Shown here: positions 10,388-18,473 of the stretch, in pieces
How the letters are laid out: each line of letters starts with the position of its first letter
Numbering within the stretch: the stretch's first letter is position 1
Assembly (NCBI RefSeq): GCF_039729195.1
Contig: NZ_CP155796.1
Span: forward strand, 3,162,001-3,226,000
Reading direction: 5' to 3'
From: Mycobacterium sp. DL
Lineage (GTDB): Bacteria; Actinomycetota; Actinomycetes; Mycobacteriales; Mycobacteriaceae
DNA: 64,000 bases
Made by a program: the position numbers and the translations under genes
The notes under the pieces: generated by a model
The model's database searches: none
The model's input: the letters and a program-made list of their open reading frames with translations, nothing else
Told to the model about the DNA's origin: nothing

Positions 10388-11980
10388 TCAGTGCCCCGCC
10401 ACGACATCGGACTCGTCGACCTCCACCGGGTCCTTGGCCCCGGGCAGGAACGAGAAGGCGACACAGACGATCCCGAAGAACAGGTAGCCCAGCGCCACCT
10501 GCGGACTCGCCGCCCACGCGACCTCAGGGGCATGGATGAGCCCGATGAAGGACAGCGCGGCTCCCACTGCCGACGCACCAGCGGCGTAGAGGAACTTCTT
10601 GTCCAGGATGAACGTGACCATCGTGCCCAGGATGAGTCCGACCAGCACCGCGCCCTCGCCGAGCGTCTTCAGTCCGTCATAGACCACACCCGCGTTGTTC
10701 AACGCTTCAGCGGTCACCTCGGTCGCCGATGTCCCCGCGGCGCTGAGCGCGTTGTCGATCATGCCTCGACCCCACTCGGCCAGGTTGGGCAACAGCGCGG
10801 CGACCACCGCCACAGCGTGCAGCCGGGGTACCGCCTGGAACGCCTGCGCACCGATCAGCAGCCCGATGTAGAGCAGGATGGGCACGATGGCAGGCACCGG
10901 CAGCAGTGCCGCAAGAACCCCGAAAAGCCCGACGAAACAGAGAATTCCGATGGCGGCGCCGCTGGCCAGCGAGTAACTCGCCCGGCCACCGGCGTCCTTC
11001 CACCCCGGGTGACCGATGTAGACCGCAGGCGGGAACGGCGACCCGAACGCCGAACCGACCACCGCTCCGGCACCGTCGGCGAGAAGTACGCTGCGCAGGT
11101 TGTAGTTGTCGCCGGCCGCGGCGGCGCTCTCGACGTTGCTCATCGCCTCGGTGAAGTTGTACACGCCGAGCGGAATCGCGGTGCCCAGCAGCGGCGCGAG
11201 GTCGGAGAGCCCGTTGAACAGCAGATCGAATCGCAGGTCGGGGATACCGATGGCGATGTCGCTGACGGCCTGGCCGACGTCGGGAGCGGACATGTAGCCG
11301 CCCGCCCAGCCGATCGCGGTGCCGACCAGCAGCGCGAGCAATCCGATCGGAACACCGCCCGGCAGCTTCACATTGGTGAAGAAGCCGATGAGGATGATGG
11401 CCAGGACGGGCAAGCCGATCCAGGCCACCTCCCACATCTGGGCCGCCGGCCGCATCGAGATGAAGGTGATGGAAATGCCCGCAAGGGTTCCCAGCATCGC
11501 CGCGCGCGGTGTCAGCTTTCGAATGTACGGACCGACGAAGGCGCCGATCATGACGATGACACCGATCAGGAATGCCCACGCCAGACCGGCCTGCCAGGCC
11601 TGGATCGGGTCGTCGGTGGCCAGATAGACCGGCAGCATGACGACGAAGACCACGATGAACATGTGCGGCACGCTCGGCCCGTACGGCAGAGCAGTGACAT
11701 CAGATCTGTTCTCTCGCTGAGCAAGTCGACGCGCCAGGAATGTGTAGTAGAGGTTGCCGAGAATGAGTGCCACGCCCAGCGCGGGCAGCACGGTGCCCAG
11801 GACGTCGTCGGCGGGAACGGCGATGACGCCGATCATCAACCCGGTCAGTGTGAGGACGTTGACCAGGATGTTGAATCCGAGGCCGAAGAACGCGTTGGTG
11901 TCACCGCGGGTCCACCACGGTATGGAGATCGGCTTCTCCGTGGGGGAATCGGCGGTCGGATTGGTGACTTCAGTGCTCAT
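10388..11980 (-). CDS. NCS2/AGZA-type nucleobase or ureide permease
   Basis: Polytopic inner-membrane transporter of 530 residues with about 12-14 TM segments. It carries the family stretch SDVTALPYGPSVPHMFIVVF near residues 80-100, the re-entrant region PLGVYNFTEAMSNVESAAAAGDNY and a later GSPFPPAVYIGHPGWKDAGGR loop, as in xanthine/uracil-type permeases of the AzgA-like branch. The ATG has a GAGAGGA ribosome site and follows the cysteine hydrolase gene by 11 nt. Its operon partners hydrolyse ureide-like compounds, so uptake of biuret or a related N-compound is the inferred role; a purine or pyrimidine substrate is the alternative. Confidence 0.85.
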   Translation of the reverse strand: MSTEVTNPTADSPTEKPISIPWWTRGDTNAFFGLGFNILVNVLTLTGLMIGVIAVPADDVLGTVLPALGVALILGNLYYTFLARRLAQRENRSDVTALPYGPSVPHMFIVVFVVMLPVYLATDDPIQAWQAGLAWAFLIGVIVMIGAFVGPYIRKLTPRAAMLGTLAGISITFISMRPAAQMWEVAWIGLPVLAIILIGFFTNVKLPGGVPIGLLALLVGTAIGWAGGYMSAPDVGQAVSDIAIGIPDLRFDLLFNGLSDLAPLLGTAIPLGVYNFTEAMSNVESAAAAGDNYNLRSVLLADGAGAVVGSAFGSPFPPAVYIGHPGWKDAGGRASYSLASGAAIGILCFVGLFGVLAALLPVPAIVPILLYIGLLIGAQAFQAVPRLHAVAVVAALLPNLAEWGRGMIDNALSAAGTSATEVTAEALNNAGVVYDGLKTLGEGAVLVGLILGTMVTFILDKKFLYAAGASAVGAALSFIGLIHAPEVAWAASPQVALGYLFFGIVCVAFSFLPGAKDPVEVDESDVVAGH

Positions 11981-11991
11981 CGGATCCTCTC

Positions 11992-12684
11992 TCAGGCTGC
12001 CGTCGCGGCGAGTTGACTCAGTGCCGGGATGACCGCCGCACTGTCGGCCACCCAACCGAAAATGCCCCCCTGCGCTTTGATCATCTCCAGTCCGATGCGC
12101 TGAAAATCGGGGAAATAGGAACCCACACAGTCGGATACGACCAGGCATTCGTACCCTCGGTCGTTGGCCTCGCGAGTGGTCGTGTGCACGCAGACCTCCG
12201 TGGTCACACCGGTGATCAGGAGCTGGGTGATTCCCGCCTCGGCGAGGATCTCCGACAACTCGGTTGCGTAGAACGCGCCCTTCCCGGGCTTGTCGATCAC
12301 GACCTCGCCGTCGATCGGGGCCAGCTCGTCGACGATGTCGTGGCCGTATTCACCGCGGATCAGGATGCGGCCGTACTTGCCCGGGTCCCCGATGCGCTTC
12401 GATGGCGCACCTCGGTTGAGTTTGGCCGGCGGACAGTCGGAAAGGTCGGGTTCATGCCCCTCGCGGGTGTGGATGACCATGACACCCGATGCGCGCGCCG
12501 CTGCGATCAAGGCGGCCAGCGGTGGCACCACCTTGAGCAACTGATCCACATCGTTGCCGAGACTTTCGCCGAAACCACCGGGCAACAGGAAGTCCCGTTG
12601 CATGTCGATGACGATGAGCGCTGTCCTGTCCGCGACGATCGGGAAGGAGGTCGGTTCGGCGGGCACGTCGAATGTTGATGTCAC
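11992..12684 (-). CDS. Isochorismatase-superfamily cysteine hydrolase, biuret amidohydrolase-like
   Basis: 230-residue cytoplasmic amidohydrolase. The triad of the family is visible: Asp in [10 protein letters not shown], Lys in IDKPGKGAF and nucleophile Cys in [10 protein letters not shown]. The flanks [46 protein letters not shown] and the IKAQGGIFG segment with its Gln are, from memory, very close to characterised biuret hydrolase (BiuH) of Rhizobium. It would convert biuret to allophanate plus ammonia. GTG start overlaps the stop of the upstream allophanate-hydrolase-type gene (GTGA), so the two are coupled, which supports the assignment. Ureidoacrylate/peroxyureidoacrylate amidohydrolase is the main alternative. 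Confidence 0.8.
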   Translation of the reverse strand: MTSTFDVPAEPTSFPIVADRTALIVIDMQRDFLLPGGFGESLGNDVDQLLKVVPPLAALIAAARASGVMVIHTREGHEPDLSDCPPAKLNRGAPSKRIGDPGKYGRILIRGEYGHDIVDELAPIDGEVVIDKPGKGAFYATELSEILAEAGITQLLITGVTTEVCVHTTTREANDRGYECLVVSDCVGSYFPDFQRIGLEMIKAQGGIFGWVADSAAVIPALSQLAATAA

Positions 12685-14096
12685 AGGCGCTCCTCGGCGA
12701 CGTTGGAATCGGTTGTGGTCATGGCGGCCACCGTCTGCGGCGCTCGCGGTTCGTCGAGTAGCTGCGCGGCGAGCTGCAGTACGGTGTCGTCGCTGAGGGC
12801 GGCGCCCAGCAACATGGCGCTGTAGGGCCGCCCATCGGCGGTCACGCCGAGCGGAATCGCGGCGCCGAGGAGGTCGAGCAAGTTACCGAAATGTGTGTAG
12901 TGGCCGAGCATCGTGTTGCAGTCGATCGGTGCGGCACGAACCTCGTCGACGGTGAAGGTGGTGCCGATCGTCGGCAGCACCAGCACATCCATGCGGCGCC
13001 ACAGGCGGCTCACGACCGCCTTGAGCTCCTGCAGCTTCTGCAGAGCGGCGAAGGCGTCGACCGCCGTGTAGTTGTGCCCACTGGAGAAGATGTCACGCAC
13101 CACCGGATGTATCGACTCCGGTTGTGCGGCGAGGAAATCGCCGAACTCCACCAACCGCTCGGCCACCCAGGGGCCTTGGTAGAGCAATGAGCCGGCAGCG
13201 AGGAACGGTTCCAGCGAGACGTCGACGACCGTGGCGGATCGCGACAGGTGCTCCCTGAAAGCCAGGTGCGCGCTGCGCATCTCGTCGTCGCCGAAGAACT
13301 CCAGCTCGGACTCCGGTGGCAACCCCACCCGGATCGGGGCACCCGAGAAGCGGGGGCCGCGGTCGCGCGACCAGGCATCGTCGTCATCGCGACCGACCAT
13401 CACATCGAGCACCCGGTCGACGTCGTCGATGCAACCCGCCATGACGCTGAGGCAGTCCAGCGATTTGCAGGCGGGAACGAGACCGACTGTGCTGATCAGC
13501 CCCCGCGACGGCTTGAAGCCCACGACCCCGTTCAGCGCGGCCGGCACCCGACCGGAGCCGGCGGTGTCGGTGGCGACCGCAAACGGCACCTGCCCGAGCG
13601 CCACTGCCAGAGCAGAGCCGGAACTCGATCCGCCCGAGATCATCTCGCCGCCATAGACGCTGCGGGGGACGGTGTAGGGGGTGCGTGTCCCGTTCAGTCC
13701 CGTCGCGAACTGGTCGAGGTTGGTCTTGCCCACATACAGCGCCCCGGCGTCGAGCAGTCGCTGCACGGCGGGTGCGGTGACTGACGCGACATAGGCGTAG
13801 TCGGGACATGACAGCGTCGTGGCGACGCCCTCGACGTCGATGCTGTCCTTGACCCCGAACGGCACGCCGTAGAGCGGCAGCGTCCTGGCGCCGGGGCGCT
13901 GCTCGATCGCCTCCGCCGCGGCAATCAACTGGTCACGGGGAACCGTGGACAACCAGGTGCCGTCGTCGCCGCGGGCGGCGATCGCATCGGCAACGCGAGC
14001 AGCGGTTTTTGCAGGTGATCCCGTGCCCCCCGCGTGCGACGCGAGGATCTCCGCCACGGAGGGTCCGATGGAGGGACCATGGAAGGCTTCGGCCAT
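12681..14096 (-). CDS. Allophanate hydrolase-type amidase (AtzF amidase domain only)
   Basis: 471-residue amidase-signature enzyme. The Lys-Ser-Ser triad is visible in [20 protein letters not shown] and [12 protein letters not shown]. Allophanate-hydrolase-specific stretches are [34 protein letters not shown] and [12 protein letters not shown], whose Tyr and Arg eight residues apart match the substrate-binding pair described for allophanate hydrolases. AtzF proteins are normally near 600 residues with a C-terminal domain; here the protein stops after the amidase fold (a real stop, no frameshift seen). Predicted reaction: allophanate to ammonia and CO2 via N-carboxycarbamate. It is the first structural gene after the GntR regulator, with an operator-like palindrome just before its ATG. 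Confidence 0.85.
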   Translation of the reverse strand: MAEAFHGPSIGPSVAEILASHAGGTGSPAKTAARVADAIAARGDDGTWLSTVPRDQLIAAAEAIEQRPGARTLPLYGVPFGVKDSIDVEGVATTLSCPDYAYVASVTAPAVQRLLDAGALYVGKTNLDQFATGLNGTRTPYTVPRSVYGGEMISGGSSSGSALAVALGQVPFAVATDTAGSGRVPAALNGVVGFKPSRGLISTVGLVPACKSLDCLSVMAGCIDDVDRVLDVMVGRDDDDAWSRDRGPRFSGAPIRVGLPPESELEFFGDDEMRSAHLAFREHLSRSATVVDVSLEPFLAAGSLLYQGPWVAERLVEFGDFLAAQPESIHPVVRDIFSSGHNYTAVDAFAALQKLQELKAVVSRLWRRMDVLVLPTIGTTFTVDEVRAAPIDCNTMLGHYTHFGNLLDLLGAAIPLGVTADGRPYSAMLLGAALSDDTVLQLAAQLLDEPRAPQTVAAMTTTDSNVAEERL

Positions 14097-14098
14097 AA

Positions 14099-14115
14099 CT
14101 GTCGATTGTCGACAG
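14099..14115. promoter_or_regulatory. GntR-type operator palindrome before allophanate hydrolase
   Basis: Perfect inverted repeat CTGTCGA-TTG-TCGACAG whose near end is 2 nt from the ATG at 14096, so binding would occlude the translation start region or a leaderless transcription start. It fits the loose FadR-type GntR pattern with a GT/AC core. It lies between the regulator gene and its likely targets. Confidence 0.6.
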
Positions 14116-14175
14116 AATGATGGCGAATGCGGGTCAGCTGTGTGTCGTTTGTGTTAGCGCTCGGACTCGAGCACC

Positions 14176-14847
14176 TCAGCGCTCGGACTCGAGGCCGAGG
14201 TAGTGCAGATGCCCGTGGTCCTGCAGAGCCTCGACAACGACTGCGGGATCGTTCATCTCGAGCGCGGACAAGATCGCCTTGTGTCGCTCGATGCCGTCGC
14301 CGCCCTCCCGCTGGCGGGCCTCTTCGCGCAGGTTCCTGGCCATCGGCAGCTGCAGCTTGAGCAGGATGGGTTCGAGAGTGATGTCGAGTTGACGGTTGGC
14401 GGCCAGCGCCACGACCGCCGCGTGGAACGCTCGGTGGGCATCGTCGCGATCCAGAGCGTCCTGCGCGGTGTCCATGCGTTCGAGCGCCGCCCTGACCGGC
14501 TCGAGAGCCTGCCCGGGGTCGGGTAAGGGGAGCGCGGTTTCTATCGCGTGCCGCTCCAGGACCCCTCGAAGCCCGAACAACTGAAGGATGTCGCCGGGTG
14601 ACCACTCGGTCACGCGCGATCCGCGCCGGGGGAGATGCTCGACCAGTCCTTGCTGCGCGAGCAGCCGTAGTGCTTCCCGCAGCGGTGCCCTGCTGATGCC
14701 GAAATCGGCACACAGCTGCTCTTCGACGATCTTGTCGCCCGGCGCGAGCTCACCGCTGAGGATCGCGTCACGGAGTCGGTGTCCGGCCAGTTCGACCAGG
14801 GTTGCGGGCAACAAGGGGCGCGACGGGTCATCACTCGGCGCGGCCAT
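14176..14847 (-). CDS. GntR family regulator, FadR/FCD subfamily
   Basis: 223-residue repressor-type regulator. The winged helix is at residues about 12-75 (ELAGHRLRDAILSGELAPGDKIVEEQLCADFGISRAPLREALRLLAQQGLVEHLPRRGSRV), followed by an all-helical FCD ligand-binding domain with metal-ligand-like residues (DDAHRAFHAAV, ILSALEMNDPAVVVEALQDHGHLH). Start taken at the ATG giving MAAPSDDPSRP; a TTG three codons upstream is possible. It leads the operon for the allophanate hydrolase, cysteine hydrolase and permease on the same strand (80-nt gap) and is the likely local regulator responding to a pathway ureide. Confidence 0.9.
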   Translation of the reverse strand: MAAPSDDPSRPLLPATLVELAGHRLRDAILSGELAPGDKIVEEQLCADFGISRAPLREALRLLAQQGLVEHLPRRGSRVTEWSPGDILQLFGLRGVLERHAIETALPLPDPGQALEPVRAALERMDTAQDALDRDDAHRAFHAAVVALAANRQLDITLEPILLKLQLPMARNLREEARQREGGDGIERHKAILSALEMNDPAVVVEALQDHGHLHYLGLESER

Positions 14848-15276
14848 GGCACACAATGGTAGGAACTATTGCCCCCCGGCGCATCGACACCGCCCGCGAC
14901 GCCCATGTCGCATGTGCTTGGGATCCGGTGGACTCACCCCGAATCATCTATTACGCAACGTCTCTCATGGCCCGCCGCGGTCATCTTCCGACGGGCGTTC
15001 TTTGGGTGTGTCGTCGTCGGGCAGCAGGTATCGCTCGGGGTGGTGGTAGTTGTTGATGCGGGTTTGGCCGGTCTGGCCGTCATGGAAGACCGGGTCGATC
15101 TCGACGAGCCCAGGCACAGTCATCCCACTCGGCCCAGCCGTCAACTCACCCAGTGTCGTCCTCGGCTACCTTCCGCCGCCGAGGAACGCTCAGCATGTCA
15201 GGCCGGAATCACCGATAGATCCACAGTCCCCGGTGGTGCGGAAAGGCGAGGTGTCCGCATTCGAAACCTGCAGCGA
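14848..15276. other. Intergenic region with decayed DUF222 3' end
   Basis: About 430 nt between the GntR gene and the DUF222/HNH gene. The only recognisable content is the minus-strand DUF222 C-terminal remnant at 14965-15105. The rest holds no gene that I can support; the promoter of the GntR operon should lie in its first 100 nt. Confidence 0.65.
14965..15105 (-). pseudogene. Remnant of a second DUF222/HNH gene (C-terminal end only)
   Basis: Read on the minus strand this gives about 46 residues containing TGQTRINNYHHPERYLLPD and a stop at 14965. It aligns with the C-terminal TGQARINYYHRPEALLRP of the intact DUF222/HNH gene next to it. No start or HNH region remains upstream in frame. It looks like the 3' stump of a duplicated family member, left by deletion or recombination between repeats. 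Confidence 0.75.
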
Positions 15277-16821
15277 TCAGGCTGCTTGGTTGTCGGGGGG
15301 TGCGGGTCCGCCGGGTTCGCTGGTGTGGTCGCTCGGTTGGGGGTCGAGTTCCTCGGGGGTGATGGGTTCGGGGGCAACCCGCTCGGCGACGATCGGTTCA
15401 GGGTCGATCGTCGCCGACGCGATCGGTTCGGCGTCGCCGGGTTCCGGTTCCTCTGGTGGGCGGAGTAGGGCTTCGGGGCGGTGGTAGTAGTTGATCCGTG
15501 CTTGGCCGGTGTCCAGTCCCGGTGGTGGGATCCATTCGACCTCGTGGCGGTCGTTCATCCGGGTGGTCCAGCCGCCGTGGGTGTTGACCATTCTGTTGTC
15601 GGGTCCACAGGCCAGGCCGAGGTCGTCGATGTTGGTGTTGCCGCCGGCCGCCCAGTCGGCGGTGACGTGATGCACCTGGGTGCCGTAGGCGCCGACGGTG
15701 CAGCACGGTTTGGTGCAGCCGTTCTCGCGGGCGATGAGCATGAGCCGCTGAGCGGGGGAGGCGACGCGTTTGGTGCGGAACAGGTCCAGCGCTGATCCGG
15801 TGACGCCGTCGAACACCGCGAGGCTGTGGTGGGCGTGGGCGCCGAGGCGGACCACGTCTGTGATCGGGATGACGGTGCCACCGCCGGTGACACCGACCCC
15901 GGCCCTGCTCTCGAGGTCTTGCAGCGTGGTGCGGATGATGATCGACACCGGGAGCCCGTTGAGGTCGCCCAGGCCACTCATCAACGCGATCCGCCCGACC
16001 ACCACCAGCGCATCGTGCTGGCGTTGGGCCAGCGACCGGTGATCGTTGTCGATCTGGACCTGACTCGGTGTGCCCGACGTGCACGGCTCGGGATCGTCGG
16101 GGTTGCACATGCCGGGGGCGGCGAATTTGGCGAAGATCGCCTCCAGAGTCGCCCACGCCTCGGGGGTCAACTCCCCTCGGACGGGGATGTTCCCGTTGCG
16201 CTGTTGTTTCCCTGCTGAGAGCCCGCGGGTGCGGGCGCGTTCGGTGTCGTCGGGTTCGGGGCCGTCCTGGTCGAGCAGGAACAACCTCAGCGCGGCGGTC
16301 TCCTTGAGTTCCTTCGGCCCCACTCCGACCGCGACGCGCACCACATCGACTTCGAACTGGGCCGCGGTGGTCGCGTCGACGAAACCCGGCAACTTTGTGA
16401 CCGCGGCGCGGATCACCGCGACATGCTCACCAGTGATCAGCCCCAGGCTCTGGGCGGCGGCGGTCGCCGGCAACACCGCGGGGAGGGGCTCTCCGGTGAT
16501 CGTGCGTCGCGGCGCCAACACCGCGGCCTCGTTCAGGCGACGATTCGCCTCAGCAGCCGAGATGCGCCAGCGGACGGTCAGGACGTCTTTCCAGGATTTG
16601 GCGCCCAGCTGCTGCGGGGTGGTCTCGGTCTGTAGCCGGGCCAGCAGCCGCTGACTCACGCTGGGGAGCTGGCAGGTCAGGGTCTGCAGATCGTCGAGGG
16701 GCCCGATCAGCTCAGCGCGGGTCAGCAGGTCGATGTCGCAGGCGGCCACGGCGTCGAAGGCGGCCCGCAACGCGGTCACCGCCTCCTGCAAACCCGTCCC
16801 CGACATCCTTCGAACATACAT
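15277..16821 (-). CDS. DUF222 and HNH endonuclease signature protein (13E12-type)
   Basis: 514-residue member of the repeated mycobacterial 13E12 family. The N-terminal two-thirds is DUF222 (ITGEPLPAVLPATAAAQSLGLITGEHVAVIRAAV; GELTPEAWATLEAIFAKFAAPGMCNPDDPEPC). The HNH region follows at about residues 370-420: RENGCTKPCCTVGAYGTQVHHVTADWAAGGNTNIDDLGLACGPDNRMV. The tail is acidic and repetitive (PEPIVAERVAPEPITPEEL). Predicted DNA endonuclease of unknown role, probably a mobile or recombination-prone gene family. The ATG (MYVRRMSGTG) overlaps an SOS-like box, so DNA damage control is likely. A later ATG (MSGTG) five codons on is possible. Confidence 0.9.
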   Translation of the reverse strand: MYVRRMSGTGLQEAVTALRAAFDAVAACDIDLLTRAELIGPLDDLQTLTCQLPSVSQRLLARLQTETTPQQLGAKSWKDVLTVRWRISAAEANRRLNEAAVLAPRRTITGEPLPAVLPATAAAQSLGLITGEHVAVIRAAVTKLPGFVDATTAAQFEVDVVRVAVGVGPKELKETAALRLFLLDQDGPEPDDTERARTRGLSAGKQQRNGNIPVRGELTPEAWATLEAIFAKFAAPGMCNPDDPEPCTSGTPSQVQIDNDHRSLAQRQHDALVVVGRIALMSGLGDLNGLPVSIIIRTTLQDLESRAGVGVTGGGTVIPITDVVRLGAHAHHSLAVFDGVTGSALDLFRTKRVASPAQRLMLIARENGCTKPCCTVGAYGTQVHHVTADWAAGGNTNIDDLGLACGPDNRMVNTHGGWTTRMNDRHEVEWIPPPGLDTGQARINYYHRPEALLRPPEEPEPGDAEPIASATIDPEPIVAERVAPEPITPEELDPQPSDHTSEPGGPAPPDNQAA

Positions 16822-16825
16822 TCGA
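16810..16825. promoter_or_regulatory. LexA/SOS-like box at the start of the DUF222/HNH gene
   Basis: TCGAAC-ATAC-ATTCGA. It differs by one base from the mycobacterial SOS box TCGAAC-N4-GTTCGA and overlaps the ATG of the DUF222 gene at 16819-16821. SOS boxes near 13E12 genes have been reported in M. tuberculosis; binding here is inference. Confidence 0.65.
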
Positions 16826-16899
16826 CCACCGACAAATCCGGTCCGCAATGTGACTCCAGAAACCACTGTGACACAAGTGAGTTCGACAGACGCCGAGCA

Positions 16900-18384
16900 T
16901 CAGCGAGGCTTGACGAACCACCGGGACAACCACTGATCCAACGCTGCGCCGTCACCCGGCCCGCCCGCCGCGGCGAGGTAGCCGTCCGGCCGCACCAGCA
17001 TCCATGTGCCGGCGTCCGGAGCGGGGTTCTTTCGTAGCGTGACGATCCCGTCCCAGGAGCGCCCCACCTCGGCGACCGCTCCGTCTTCGACAAAAAGTGT
17101 CAGCGCCGACAGGTCGAGCGCGTCGTACAAGCCCGAAGTGTCCGGCACCCGATCACCGGCGCGCAGGTCGTCGAGGCCGCCGGCGGCCCGGGCGAGAGCG
17201 TCACCGCGGTAGCCGGCGGACAGTTGACCGAACATCGACGCGGCCGCATTCTGAATGCGGTTGCGCGACAGCGCTCGCGGCGCCATCCGGATCCGCACCG
17301 CGTGCAGCATCGGATTGGTGGAGTTGAAGATCCGGGTGCCGATCTCGGTGACTCGGATGAGCCGACGAATGACGGGAAGTCGCTCGGAACTGTAGGTGTC
17401 GAGCAGGTCCGGCTTCGCCCGACCGTCGAGCACCATGGCGAGCTTCCACGCGAGATTGATCATGTCCTGGATGCCGAGGTTCATGCCCTGTCCGCCGGCC
17501 GGGCTGTGGACGTGCGCGGCGTCACCGCCGAGGAACACCCGGCCGGACCTCAGCGCGGGCACGTGGCGGCTGTTGATGCGGAAGCGCGAACTCCAGTTCG
17601 GCGAATGCAACCGCGCAGGGATGTGCGCCGCCCGGTCGTACAGCTCCTGGATCTGCGCGACCGTCGGATCGTCATCGCCGACCGTTTTCCGGGGATCGGT
17701 AGCCATCAGCCGAAACCTGCTGTTTCCCATAGGGAAAAGGGCGATGAAGCCACCGGCGGCGAGAAATATCGACACCTGATCCTGGGGAACGGCGCCCTCG
17801 ACACGGAGGTCGGCGAGTACGTAGTTGTGGGGGAGCGTCCGGCCGGGGAACCCCACACCCAGCGCCTTCCGGATCGTGCTGTGTGGCCCGTCGGCGGCGA
17901 TCACATAGGACGCGGCCAGCGCCTCCCGCTCGCCGATACCGCTGCTCAGCGTGACTTCGACCGGCCGCTCAGCCCCCCGATCTCGGACCGCGGTCACCTC
18001 CACGCCGCGCTCGACCTTGACGCCCTGACGCTCCAGTTGTTCGGCCAGCAGCCGCTCGGTCTCGGATTGGGCGAGCATCAGGATGAAGTTGAAATCGCTG
18101 GGCATGCGGTGGAGTTCGATCGGAGCGAGTTTGCGCCCGTCGGCATACAGTGCGGCGGCATGCGCCCGGTTGCCCAGCGCGAGCATCGTGTCGCTGACAC
18201 CGCGCACCCGCAGCAGCTCCAACGTGCGCGCCTGAACCGCCAGCGCGCGAGATTCCGAGGACGGCTGTGCGGACCGGTCGACGATGCGGACAGCGACGCC
18301 GAGACGCGACAGTTCCAGCGCTGCGGTCAGACCGGTGGGTCCCGCGCCGACGATCAGGACCGGGATGGCCGGAGAGGTGGCCAT
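16900..18384 (-). CDS. FAD-dependent monooxygenase (PheA/TfdB-type aromatic hydroxylase)
   Basis: Cytoplasmic flavoprotein of 494 residues. The N-terminal dinucleotide fold is VLIVGAGPTGLTAALELSRLG, the middle DG motif is YVIAADGPHSTIRKALG, and the second FAD motif is GRVFLGGDAAHVHSPAGGQGMNLGIQD near residue 290. A thioredoxin-like C-terminal domain is indicated by LTLFVEDG...WMLVRPDGYLAAAG. It resembles phenol, resorcinol and tetracycline/rifampicin-type hydroxylases that use NAD(P)H and O2; substrate is unknown. Divergent from a TetR gene with two operator-like repeats between them, so it is probably induced by its substrate. Confidence 0.9.
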   Translation of the reverse strand: MATSPAIPVLIVGAGPTGLTAALELSRLGVAVRIVDRSAQPSSESRALAVQARTLELLRVRGVSDTMLALGNRAHAAALYADGRKLAPIELHRMPSDFNFILMLAQSETERLLAEQLERQGVKVERGVEVTAVRDRGAERPVEVTLSSGIGEREALAASYVIAADGPHSTIRKALGVGFPGRTLPHNYVLADLRVEGAVPQDQVSIFLAAGGFIALFPMGNSRFRLMATDPRKTVGDDDPTVAQIQELYDRAAHIPARLHSPNWSSRFRINSRHVPALRSGRVFLGGDAAHVHSPAGGQGMNLGIQDMINLAWKLAMVLDGRAKPDLLDTYSSERLPVIRRLIRVTEIGTRIFNSTNPMLHAVRIRMAPRALSRNRIQNAAASMFGQLSAGYRGDALARAAGGLDDLRAGDRVPDTSGLYDALDLSALTLFVEDGAVAEVGRSWDGIVTLRKNPAPDAGTWMLVRPDGYLAAAGGPGDGAALDQWLSRWFVKPR

Positions 18385-18400
18385 GAGAGCTCCTCACTAC

Positions 18401-18422
18401 TAAGTCAACAACTGGTGACTTA
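18401..18422. promoter_or_regulatory. TetR operator copy 1
   Basis: Inverted repeat with arms AAGTCA and TGACTT (8-nt spacer), 17 nt upstream of the monooxygenase ATG. A second version of the same sequence (shared GTCAAC and GGTGACTTA blocks) lies 41 bp away towards the TetR gene. Confidence 0.65.
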
Positions 18423-18441
18423 CGATACGCACGCCAGCGCC

Positions 18442-18463
18442 AATGTCAACGCCCGGTGACTTA
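18442..18463. promoter_or_regulatory. TetR operator copy 2
   Basis: Direct repeat of copy 1 (shared GTCAAC...GGTGACTTA), with one arm degraded (AATGTCA instead of TAAGTCA). It ends 10 nt before the TetR start, so it would give autoregulation. Confidence 0.6.
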
Positions 18464-18473
18464 TGCTGTCGGG

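Noticed and set aside
10391..12016. Long plus-strand open frame (541 codons) opposite the NCS2 permease
   Set aside because: It is Arg/His/Gln/Asp-rich without any domain and mirrors the codon bias of the minus-strand permease; a GC-skew shadow, as are the other long antisense frames at 17224-18459, 19708-21150, 31274-32512 and 38315-39571.
14869..15468. Plus-strand frames across the DUF222 3' region
   Set aside because: They are antisense to the DUF222 gene and its remnant and have Gly/Val/Arg-rich repetitive composition.
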